This document shows, piece by piece, positions 1 through 6,016 of a stretch of DNA of 8,665 nucleotides. A program made the position numbers and the translations under genes. Numbering within the stretch: the stretch's first letter is position 1; the number at the start of each line of letters is the position of its first letter. Below the pieces are notes generated by a model. The model was not told the DNA's origin. It was given only the letters and a program-made list of their open reading frames with translations, and did no database searches. The DNA is taken from NCBI GenBank assembly GCA_937916565.1, contig CALFSR010000019.1, positions 1 to 8,665 on the forward strand. The letters run 5' to 3'. The DNA comes from an uncultured Bacillota bacterium. Its GTDB lineage: Bacteria > Bacillota > Limnochordia > Limnochordales > ZCTH02-B6.

Positions 1-1303
1 AGACGACGATCTTGTTGCCGCGGGTGCGGCCCGTCAAGCGGCTCGGGGCCTTTTCGCTCTTGCCCTCCACGAGCACTTCCTGAACGCTGCCGACGAGGGC
101 CTGGTTGCGCCGGGCGGTGATGGCGTTCTGCACCTCGATGAGGCGATGAATGCGCTCGCGCTTCACCTCTTCCGGCGTCGGATCGGGCAAGTTGGGCGCG
201 CCCGTGCCCGGACGGGGCGAGTAAATGAACGTGAAGGCTCCGTCGAACTGCACTTCTTCCACCAGCGACACCGTGTCTTCAAATTCCTCGTCGGTTTCCC
301 CGGGGAAACCGACGATGATGTCGGTGGTCAGGGTGAGATTTGGAATGTGGGCCCGCAGCTTGGCCACGAGTTCCAAGTACTGCTCACGGGTGTAGCGGCG
401 GCCCATCAGCTTGAGAATCCGGTTGTTGCCCGACTGGACGGGTAAGTGCAGCCACTCGCACACTTTGTCGAGATCCCGCATGGCGTAGATGAGCTCGTCG
501 GTGATGTCCCGGGGGTGAGACGTCGTGAATCGCAGCCGCTCGATCCCGGGCACCTCGTTGAGCCGCGCCAAAAGGGACGCCAAGGTGGTACCATCGCCCA
601 AGTCTTTGCCGTAGGCGTCCACCGTCTGGCCGAGAAGCGTGATTTCCTTGTAGCCTTCGGCGGCGAGCTGCTCCACTTCGTTGATGATGAAACCGGCCCG
701 CCGGCTCCGCTGGCGGCCGCGCGTCTGGGGCACGATGCAGAAGCTGCAGCGATAGTCGCACCCGTAGATGATGGTGACGAACGCCTTGAGCTTGTCTTCC
801 CGCATGACGGGCAGACCTTCGACGATGTCGCCGTGCTCGTCCCAGACCTCCATTACCCGCTGACCGGTTTCCTGGACTTGCTGCAGGAGCTCGGGCAGCC
901 GGTGGATGTTCATCGTGCCGAAGATGAGATCGACGTGGGGCAGCTGTTCCCAGAGCTTCTGCCGCTCCACCTTGCTTTGGGGCATACAGCCGCAGATGCC
1001 GATAACGAGGTCCGGCTTCTGCTCCTTAAGCCGCTTGAGCAGGCCGACCTGACCGTATACTTTCCGCTCAGGGTTCTCCCGGACGGAACACGTGTTGTAC
1101 AGGATGAGGTCCGCTTCGGCCGGATCGTCGGTGGGCGCATAGCCCTCCCGGGCCAGCAGGCCGAACATGGTCTCGGTGTCCAGCACGTTCATTTGACAGC
1201 CTAAGGTGACGATGTGCACCCGCTTGGTCGCGTTTTCGGGTGCGGCGACCATCCGGGGCATGGCCACCGGCGGAACGTTCAGGATAGGAAGGTCGAGGGC
1301 CAT
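1..1303 (-). CDS. miaB: tRNA-2-methylthio-N6-dimethylallyladenosine synthase MiaB (3' end cut by window edge)
   Basis: Radical SAM methylthiotransferase that adds the 2-methylthio group to i6A37 of tRNAs reading UNN codons, in the cytoplasm. 434 residues are visible. The N-terminal MTTase domain carries its three cluster cysteines: Cys36 in LGCQMN, Cys72 in YNTCSVREN and Cys106 in GICGCMPQ. The radical SAM CxxxCxxC motif is at Cys182, Cys186 and Cys189 (GCDYRCSFC). Family motifs TTSHPRDI, TTDIIVGFPGETDEEF and FTFIYSPRPGTGAP follow, and a TRAM RNA-binding domain has begun (VLVEGKSEK) when the window ends. Family members are about 440-480 residues, so little is missing. The ATG at 1303 follows a GAGGGGGG purine run six bases upstream and gives a 27-residue lead-in before the MTTase domain. 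Minor oddities are VPQTRG where VPYTRG or VPYVRG is usual, and GQTVDAYG where GQNVNSYG is usual. RimO and MtaB fit less well because the LGCQMN, IVGFPGETDEEF and SPRPGT motifs are MiaB-type. Confidence 0.96.
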   Translation of the reverse strand, partial: MALDLPILNVPPVAMPRMVAAPENATKRVHIVTLGCQMNVLDTETMFGLLAREGYAPTDDPAEADLILYNTCSVRENPERKVYGQVGLLKRLKEQKPDLVIGICGCMPQSKVERQKLWEQLPHVDLIFGTMNIHRLPELLQQVQETGQRVMEVWDEHGDIVEGLPVMREDKLKAFVTIIYGCDYRCSFCIVPQTRGRQRSRRAGFIINEVEQLAAEGYKEITLLGQTVDAYGKDLGDGTTLASLLARLNEVPGIERLRFTTSHPRDITDELIYAMRDLDKVCEWLHLPVQSGNNRILKLMGRRYTREQYLELVAKLRAHIPNLTLTTDIIVGFPGETDEEFEDTVSLVEEVQFDGAFTFIYSPRPGTGAPNLPDPTPEEVKRERIHRLIEVQNAITARRNQALVGSVQEVLVEGKSEKAPSRLTGRTRGNKIVV

Positions 1304-1328
1304 GGGGTTCCCCCCTCAGGAAACTGGG

Positions 1329-1365
1329 GCCGGCCGGGCCGGCACAACCTCGCCGCCGAGCGGCG
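1329..1365 (-). other. two GC-rich hairpins in the miaB leader
   Basis: GCCGGCCGGGCCGGC at 1329-1343 folds as a six-pair stem with a three-base loop. CGCCGCCGAGCGGCG at 1351-1365 folds the same way with loop CGA. Both lie between the likely miaB promoter and its start codon, so they would be in the 5' leader of the mRNA. Neither has a following T-run, so they do not look like intrinsic terminators. In a genome this GC-rich such hairpins can arise by chance. Confidence 0.3.
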
Positions 1366-1403
1366 CGAGCCGCCCGCTGGCCTTTCGTCGATGCGCAAAC
1401 CTC

Positions 1404-1432
1404 ATTGTAGTACAATTCCCCCCGCCCGGCAA
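1404..1432 (-). promoter_or_regulatory. probable sigma-A promoter for miaB
   Basis: Read on the minus strand, TTGCCG (1432-1427, four of six matches to TTGACA) is followed after exactly 17 bases by TACAAT (1409-1404, five of six matches to TATAAT). Transcription would start near 1397 and leave a leader of about 95 bases before the miaB ATG at 1303. The -10 hexamer is one arm of a perfect ATTGTA-G-TACAAT palindrome (1404-1416), so the plus strand also carries TACAAT (1411-1416), but I see no good -35 for that direction. This region is conspicuously less GC-rich than its surroundings. Assignment is by motif only. Confidence 0.5.
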
Positions 1433-1466
1433 GGAACCCGGCCCGCGCCGGCGAACCGGCACGGAA

Positions 1467-1475
1467 GAGGTGATC
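1467..1475 (+). promoter_or_regulatory. strong ribosome binding site deciding a TTG start
   Basis: GAGGTGATC matches nine consecutive bases of the complement of the 16S rRNA 3' end (GGAGGTGATC). The last G of the core is at 1470, leaving eight bases to the TTG at 1479, an ideal spacing. A GTG at 1470 lies inside the site and cannot use it. A match this long on the plus strand, followed by an open frame encoding a hydrophobic helix, is the main evidence that a small gene starts here. Confidence 0.55.
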
Positions 1476-1478
1476 GGC

Positions 1479-1598
1479 TTGCGGCGCCTGCGCCTGTGGA
1501 AAGTGTTCGTCTTCGGCCTTGCCATCGGGCTCTTTATCGCCGTCGTGCAGCGAGCGACGGCCGAGTTTCACGCCATCCGCGCCCTGCTTTTCCAGTAA
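1479..1598 (+). CDS. small single-helix membrane protein, function unknown
   Basis: This 39-residue frame starts at TTG and ends with TAA. The peptide begins basic (MRRLRLWK), continues with a hydrophobic stretch VFVFGLAIGLFIAVV at residues 9-23, and ends with a mixed tail containing QRATAEFHAIRALLFQ. That is a typical layout for a short membrane peptide with its N-terminus inside. The ribosome binding site at 1467-1475 is excellent. A small hairpin (GCCGG-CGAA-CCGGC, 1447-1460) sits in the presumed leader. It is the only plausible plus-strand gene in the window, lying between thiI (convergent, stop 25 bases away) and miaB (divergent). I do not recognise the sequence and no function can be proposed. 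The frame stays open upstream to 1206, but that part is antisense to miaB and its leader and looks like shadow coding. Chance occurrence remains possible. Confidence 0.5.
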   Translation: MRRLRLWKVFVFGLAIGLFIAVVQRATAEFHAIRALLFQ

Positions 1599-1623
1599 AC
1601 CACCGTGAGTCCGGCGAAGCAGT

Positions 1624-2826
1624 CTAGGCGGGGGATGAACCCACGCTCACCGCATCCGCGCCGATCGTGACCACGTCAATGCCGGCCAACGCCTGCCGCA
1701 CCATCCCCTCCACGTCCAAGGCCGCCTCCGCGGCTTCGACAACCGGCAGCTGCGGACGGGTGGCCGGGTGTTTGGGTACAAAGATGGTGCAGCAGTCCTC
1801 ATACGGCCGGATGGAGATGGGGTACGTGCCGATGGCTTGCGCGCGCTCCACGATCTCCTGCTTGTCAAACCCGACCAGCGGCCGCAGGACCGGCATGCTT
1901 GTGACCGCGTTGATAACGTACATGCTCTCCAGGGTCTGGCTGGCCACCTGCCCCACGCTTTCTCCCGTCACCAGGGCCAAGGCGCCGATCTCGCCGGCCA
2001 CGGCCACCGCGATGCGAAGCATGAAGCGGCGCATGAGGGTGATCATCAAGTCGGCCGGCGCCTGCCGCCGCAGTTCTTTTTGAATGTCGGTGAAGCGCAC
2101 CACGTGCAGGTGAATGCCGCCTCCCCAGCGGGACAGCACCTCCGCCAAGTCCTTGACCTTTTCCAAGGAGCGCTCGCTGGTGAAGGGCGGGCTGTGGAAA
2201 TGGATCGCCTCCAGGCGGATCCCGCGCTTCATGGCCATCCAGCCGGCCACCGGGCTGTCGATGCCGCCGGATAGAAGCAGAAGCGCCCGGCTGCTGACCC
2301 CCACCGGCAAGCCCCCCGGCCCCGGGACCTGCTCCACGTACAAGTACGCGCCCAGCTCCCGCACCTCCACGGAGACGACAAGCTCCGGCCGGGTGAGATC
2401 GACTTTGAGCTGCGGGAACTCGCGCAGGAGGTAGCCGCCCAGTTGCTCGTTGATCTCTTGCGACGTCATAGGAAACGCCTTGTTGGGCCGGCGGGCCTCC
2501 ACCCGGAACCGGAGCGGACCGGTCATGCTTTGCCGGCGTACCAGCTCCACGGCCGCCTGTCGTATCTCCTCAAAGTCCAGGGGCACCCGAACGGCGGGGC
2601 TGACGGCCACGATGCCGAACACCCGCTGCAGACGTTCGAGGGCCGGCTGCGTGTGAGTTGCGTCCTCGAGCTCCACGAAAACGCGCCCGTAGGCGCGGCG
2701 AACCCGCCCCGGCAGCCCGGGACCGAGCGCCGCCCGCACGTTGCGCATGAGCTGATCTTCGAACATGTGGCGGTTTTTGCCCTTGAGCCCGATTTCGCCG
2801 TACCGAATCAGCAGCAAGTGGTCCAA
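1624..2826 (-). CDS. thiI: tRNA 4-thiouridine synthase (sulfurtransferase) ThiI
   Basis: ThiI adenylates U8 of tRNA with ATP and replaces the oxygen with persulfide sulfur, giving s4U, a near-UV sensor; in some bacteria it also serves thiamine thiazole synthesis. The 400-residue protein has the N-terminal ferredoxin-like segment (LIRYGEIGLKGKNR), a THUMP domain at about residues 60-165, and a PP-loop ATPase with SGGIDSP at 186-192. The C-terminal block EDCCTIFVPKHPATRP (343-358) follows. It ends there, without the C-terminal rhodanese domain of the 482-residue E. coli enzyme; this short form is typical of Firmicutes, where a dedicated desulfurase hands over sulfur. The start is TTG, chosen because MDHLLLIRYGEI aligns with family N-termini and GGGAGG lies about ten bases upstream. 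The desulfurase gene ends 74 bases upstream, so the two are probably co-transcribed. No C-terminal truncation is apparent. Confidence 0.96.
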   Translation of the reverse strand: MDHLLLIRYGEIGLKGKNRHMFEDQLMRNVRAALGPGLPGRVRRAYGRVFVELEDATHTQPALERLQRVFGIVAVSPAVRVPLDFEEIRQAAVELVRRQSMTGPLRFRVEARRPNKAFPMTSQEINEQLGGYLLREFPQLKVDLTRPELVVSVEVRELGAYLYVEQVPGPGGLPVGVSSRALLLLSGGIDSPVAGWMAMKRGIRLEAIHFHSPPFTSERSLEKVKDLAEVLSRWGGGIHLHVVRFTDIQKELRRQAPADLMITLMRRFMLRIAVAVAGEIGALALVTGESVGQVASQTLESMYVINAVTSMPVLRPLVGFDKQEIVERAQAIGTYPISIRPYEDCCTIFVPKHPATRPQLPVVEAAEAALDVEGMVRQALAGIDVVTIGADAVSVGSSPA

Positions 2827-2865
2827 AGGCGCGGTTCCTCCCTGCGATCAACTGGGAACGTCAAC

Positions 2866-2881
2866 CCCGGGCCGCCCCGGG
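2866..2881 (-). other. intercistronic hairpin between desulfurase and thiI
   Basis: CCCGGG, four bases, CCCGGG forms a six-pair, four-base-loop stem within the 74-base gap. There is no T-run, so it is unlikely to terminate transcription. It could affect mRNA stability or the relative expression of the two genes, or simply reflect GC content. Confidence 0.25.
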
Positions 2882-2900
2882 CGACCGGCGGCGGAGAGGA

Positions 2901-4064
2901 CTAACGGAGAACCAGCTCCGCTAGGTCGCCGACGACGGCAGCAACCACGTCCACCGCCCTGTCGATCTCCTCCGCGGTCGTCAGCGAGGAGACACTGAAG
3001 CGCAGGGCGCCGCCGGCCAGATCGTCGTTCAATCCCAAGGCGGTCAGCACGTGGCTGTGCCCCGTGCGCCGGGATGAACAAGCGGATCCGGTGGACACGT
3101 ACACGCCTTGCTCGGCCAGGCTGTGGACGAGCACTTCCCCTTTGAGCCCGGGAAACGAGACGTTCAGGATATGGGGCGCGCACTCCGCCGCCGGGGCCGG
3201 CGTATTGCGCACCGCCCACGGCACCTTCGCGGCGATGCCTTCCCAGAGCCGTTCCCGCAAGGCCCGCATCCGCGCCGCGGTTTCCGGCAGCCGTTCAGCC
3301 GCGGCCGCCGCGGCGGCCCCTAAGCCCGCGATCCCGGCCACGTTCTCGGTGCCGGGCCGCAGGCCCCGCTCCTGGCTGCCTCCTCCCAAGGGCGAAACAA
3401 GCCGCACGCCGGGGCGAATCCAGAGGGCGCCTACGCCTTTGGGACCGTGAATCTTGTGGGCGCTGACCGACAGCAGGTCCACGGGCAGCGCGTCCACGTC
3501 AATGGGAACCTTCCCGAAGGCCTGGACCGCGTCGGTGTGGACGACCACCTCGGGGTCGCGCCCCTTGACAGCGGCCGCGATGTCGGCGATGGGGTGCAAG
3601 GTACCCAGTTCGTTGTTCACCCACATCAGCGTCACCAGGGCGGTATCCTCCCGAAGGCTGGCCGCGACCGCACCGGGAGTCAGCCTCCCGTGCCGGTCAA
3701 CGGGCAGGTAGGTCACCTCAAAACCGTCCGCCTCCAGCAAGCGGCAGACATTGAGAATCGAGCTGTGCTCGGTCGCGCCCGTGACGATGTGGCGCCGGCG
3801 GCGCGCCCGGGCCCGGGCGGTGCCGAGAATGGCGAGCCCGTTAGCCTCGGTGCCGCCAGACGTGAAAACGATGTCGCTCGCGTCGGCGCCCAGGACTTGG
3901 GCCACCTGCCGGCGTGCCGCGCCCACGACACGCTCGGCCTCCAAGCCCTTGTTGTGCACGGATGAGGGGTTGCCGTAGACATTGGACAAAACGTCCGTCA
4001 TGCGCTCGACCACGGACGGCAAAAGCGGCGTCGTTGCCGCGTTGTCGAGGTACACCTCGGCCAT
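2901..4064 (-). CDS. cysteine desulfurase (NifS/IscS family, probable sulfur donor to ThiI)
   Basis: PLP enzyme that takes sulfur from L-cysteine as an enzyme-bound persulfide, releasing alanine. With the ATG at 4064 it is 387 residues. Visible class V aminotransferase features are YLDNAATTP at 5-13, TSGGTEANG at 68-76, TEHSSI with His100 over the cofactor, HTDAVQ at 176-181, the PLP lysine Lys204 in SAHKIHGPKG, and RPGTEN at 236-241. The catalytic Cys329 lies in STGSACSSRRTGHSHVL, a loop close to that of IscS (Cys328). GGGAGG seven bases before the ATG fixes the start; a TTG at 4100 in the same frame has no ribosome binding site and lies upstream of the likely transcription start. It sits directly before thiI, the arrangement of nifZ-thiI in Bacillus subtilis, so ThiI is the likely acceptor. 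No scaffold (iscU/sufU) gene is next to it, which argues against a main role in Fe-S assembly. Confidence 0.95.
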   Translation of the reverse strand: MAEVYLDNAATTPLLPSVVERMTDVLSNVYGNPSSVHNKGLEAERVVGAARRQVAQVLGADASDIVFTSGGTEANGLAILGTARARARRRRHIVTGATEHSSILNVCRLLEADGFEVTYLPVDRHGRLTPGAVAASLREDTALVTLMWVNNELGTLHPIADIAAAVKGRDPEVVVHTDAVQAFGKVPIDVDALPVDLLSVSAHKIHGPKGVGALWIRPGVRLVSPLGGGSQERGLRPGTENVAGIAGLGAAAAAAAERLPETAARMRALRERLWEGIAAKVPWAVRNTPAPAAECAPHILNVSFPGLKGEVLVHSLAEQGVYVSTGSACSSRRTGHSHVLTALGLNDDLAGGALRFSVSSLTTAEEIDRAVDVVAAVVGDLAELVLR

Positions 4065-4099
4065 GTCGTCGCCTCCCGGTAACGTCCCGGTATGGTTCA

Positions 4100-4127
4100 A
4101 GTATACCAGACGCCTGCCGGACGCGAA
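4100..4127 (-). promoter_or_regulatory. extended -10 promoter for the desulfurase-thiI operon
   Basis: On the minus strand TGG precedes TATACT (4105-4100), giving an extended -10 (TGnTATACT, one mismatch to TATAAT). A weak -35, TTCGCG (4127-4122), is 16 bases upstream. Transcription would start near 4093, about 30 bases before the ATG at 4064. The left edge of the 26-base palindrome abuts the -35. The short AT-rich patch stands out in a GC-rich background. Confidence 0.55.
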
Positions 4128-4153
4128 CGGGGGCGTGCCATGGCACGCCCCCG
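4128..4153. terminator. 26-base perfect palindrome, probable terminator of the envelope operon
   Basis: The arm CGGGGGCGTGCCA is followed immediately by its exact reverse complement. As RNA it would form an 11-pair, very GC-rich stem with loop CATG. It lies 29 bases after the stop of the SLH/coiled-coil gene and just before the desulfurase promoter, the expected place for a terminator. No T-run follows on either strand, which is common for hairpin ends in high-GC genomes but leaves the function open. Because it abuts the -35 of the next promoter, an operator for a dimeric regulator is the main alternative. Confidence 0.5.
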
Positions 4154-4182
4154 GCCGGCAAAGCCTGGATGAGCGGCGGCCG

Positions 4183-5997
4183 CTAGCGTCCGCTCAAGCC
4201 AAGGAGGATGGCCAGCACCGCCGCGCCTACCGACAGCGTCGTAGTGCTCCGCAGCGACCCGAGCTCTTCGTCGGATTGCGTGCGGAAGCTGTCCAGCTCC
4301 TGCTGCAGCTCCGCCAGCTGGCGGCGGAGCAAGGCCTCCCGGGCGACGCTGGAGGAAAGCTGTGTATCCATCCGCCGCTGCAGCTCGTCGAGGAGCGAGG
4401 CGACGTACTCTTCGCTGGTACCAAGCAGCGCCTCGATATCCCGCACGGACGCCTGCAACGCATCGAGCTCCTGGCGCATTTGCGCCTGCTCGGCCCGATC
4501 CTGGGCCCGCGCTGCCTCCATCTCCCGCCGCAGCTCGGCCCGGGCCGCTTCGAGGTCTTCCCGGAGCACGTTGACGGCCGCCTCGTTGGCCAGCACATAC
4601 CGCTCCAGGTTGTCCGCACGCTGGCGAAGCGTCTGGGCCTCCTGGCGCAAGAACTGGATGTCCTGCAGGAACTGCGCGTCGGCCTGCGTCAAGGCAATCG
4701 CTTGCTGCTGCAGCTGGTGGCGCTGCTCCGCGAGTTCCTCTTCGAGCTGCATGAGATGGGCTCGGAGGGCGGCGAGCTCGCCGGTGAGCACCTCGTTCAG
4801 CTCCGACGTTTCTCGGGAGGCCTGCCGCTCCACCGCTTCCAGCTGCTCCCGCAACTGCGCGACTTCGGCTTCCTGCCTGTCGAGCGCCGTGGCGAGCTCG
4901 GCGTCGGCGGCTTCCGCCGCCGCCCGCGCTGCCGTCAGGTTGCCCTCTAGGGCAGCCAACCACCCCGCGAGCTGTTCCGACTCGGCCCGCAGCGCGTCGA
5001 GCTCCGCCTGGAGCGCCGCGACCTCATCGTCGATGCGCCCGTTCAGCGCTGCCGTCACTTCGTCCAGGCGCCACGACAAGGCAGCAGCAAACTCGTTGAG
5101 CTGGTTAAGCGTACGGTAGATCTCGTCCTCGATCCAGACCCCGAGCCTGTCAAGCTCCGCCCGCAGGTCGGCGACTTCGGCCTCGAGCTCCCGAAGCTGC
5201 CCGTCGACCCGCTGGAGGGCGCTTCGCTGCTCGCCAAGCCGCTGGCCGAGCTCTTCGCCGAGCGCCTGCTCCTGGAGCTCCAGCGCCGTGTCCACATCCG
5301 CCTGGAGCCGGGCGAGCTCATCCATCAAACGCTGGGTTTCGGCCGTGAGCTGGGCGTACAGCTCCGCCACGCGCGCCGCTTGGCTGTCCAACGCCTGGCT
5401 GTGCCGGTCCAGCTCTGCAGCGTGCGAGGCCAGCTCGCGATCGTGGTCATCCAACCGGGCACTGTGGCCGGACAGCTCCTCGCCCACCGCGGCGCCTAGC
5501 GTTCCGAGGGCAGCCTCGAGCTCAGCCCGGGCCTCCTCCTCCCGGCGCTGCAAGTCGCTAAGCCGCGCTTCCAAGTCTTCAAGCCCGGCGAGGATGTCGT
5601 TGAGCTGGACATCGATGACGGCCACCGCCCGCTGCGTCTGCCCGTAGGCGGCCTGGAGCGCGTCCCGTTCCGCGTGCCAGGCGACGAGCTCAGCCCGGAA
5701 TTCCTGCTCCAGCCGGCGGATGAGCTCGGCGTCGGTGCCCTCGCGAACCCGCACCCGCCCCGCCTCGATGTCTTCCAGCAGGCGTCCCACCGCGGCCGCC
5801 AGCGTGTAGCGGTCTGCGGGCTGATCGCCCCGGAAAGTGCCGTCGCTGGCCGGATCGATGTATCCCCGCTCAATCAAGGCCAGGACGGCCCGGTACGCCC
5901 AGTGGGTGGACGGCACGTCGGCCACCTGCGCGGCGGATCCGACGGCGGTTACGCACATCACCAGCAAAGCGACGAACAAAATGCGCAATCGTCTCAT
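4183..5997 (-). CDS. exported SLH-domain coiled-coil protein with C-terminal hydrophobic tail (Omp-alpha-like envelope tether)
   Basis: 604 residues. A signal peptide (MRRLRILFVALLVMCVTAVG, cleavage near residue 24) is followed by one SLH domain at about 26-78, with conserved THWAYRAV, LIERGYID and DGTFRGDQPADRYTLA. SLH domains bind secondary polymers or modified peptidoglycan. Residues about 85-580 are almost entirely heptad-rich helix full of Leu, Ala, Glu, Gln and Arg, with no cysteine and hardly any Pro. The tail, TTLSVGAAVLAILLGLSGR, is hydrophobic and ends the protein. This order matches Thermotoga Omp-alpha, where SLH holds the wall, a rod crosses the periplasm and the tail enters the outer membrane. 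A beta-barrel as in OmpM/Slp-type proteins is absent. The ATG has GGGGTGA seven bases upstream. The gene is 19 bases from the preceding one, hence co-transcribed. In a monoderm the tail would instead need another explanation, since it is at the opposite end from the signal peptide. Confidence 0.85.
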   Translation of the reverse strand: MRRLRILFVALLVMCVTAVGSAAQVADVPSTHWAYRAVLALIERGYIDPASDGTFRGDQPADRYTLAAAVGRLLEDIEAGRVRVREGTDAELIRRLEQEFRAELVAWHAERDALQAAYGQTQRAVAVIDVQLNDILAGLEDLEARLSDLQRREEEARAELEAALGTLGAAVGEELSGHSARLDDHDRELASHAAELDRHSQALDSQAARVAELYAQLTAETQRLMDELARLQADVDTALELQEQALGEELGQRLGEQRSALQRVDGQLRELEAEVADLRAELDRLGVWIEDEIYRTLNQLNEFAAALSWRLDEVTAALNGRIDDEVAALQAELDALRAESEQLAGWLAALEGNLTAARAAAEAADAELATALDRQEAEVAQLREQLEAVERQASRETSELNEVLTGELAALRAHLMQLEEELAEQRHQLQQQAIALTQADAQFLQDIQFLRQEAQTLRQRADNLERYVLANEAAVNVLREDLEAARAELRREMEAARAQDRAEQAQMRQELDALQASVRDIEALLGTSEEYVASLLDELQRRMDTQLSSSVAREALLRRQLAELQQELDSFRTQSDEELGSLRSTTTLSVGAAVLAILLGLSGR

Positions 5998-6016
5998 GGT
6001 CTCACCCCTTTACCGT

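Noticed and set aside
446..1204. Plus-strand open frame of 252 codons
   Set aside because: Antisense to miaB, whose motifs are unmistakable. It has no recognisable domain and is typical of shadow frames in GC-rich DNA.
1068..1571. Minus-strand frame of 167 codons overlapping the miaB start
   Set aside because: Out of frame with miaB, low-complexity Arg/Gly/Ala composition, and spans the miaB promoter. Treated as a shadow.
2859..2864. TTGACG on the minus strand as a -35 box for a separate thiI promoter
   Set aside because: No TATAAT-like hexamer lies 16-18 bases downstream; that place is taken by the thiI ribosome binding site.
4065..4100. Longer start for the cysteine desulfurase (TTG at 4100, 12 extra residues)
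   Set aside because: No ribosome binding site, extends upstream of the likely transcription start, and the extra residues do not match the family N-terminus.
3982..4950. Plus-strand frame of 322 codons across the desulfurase promoter and SLH gene
   Set aside because: Antisense to two well-supported genes and reads through the palindrome. Its Leu/Gln/Arg-rich content mirrors the coiled-coil codons.
4183..5997. SMC or chromosome-segregation protein, suggested by the long coiled coil
   Set aside because: It has a signal peptide and an SLH domain and no ATPase head motifs, so it is an envelope protein.
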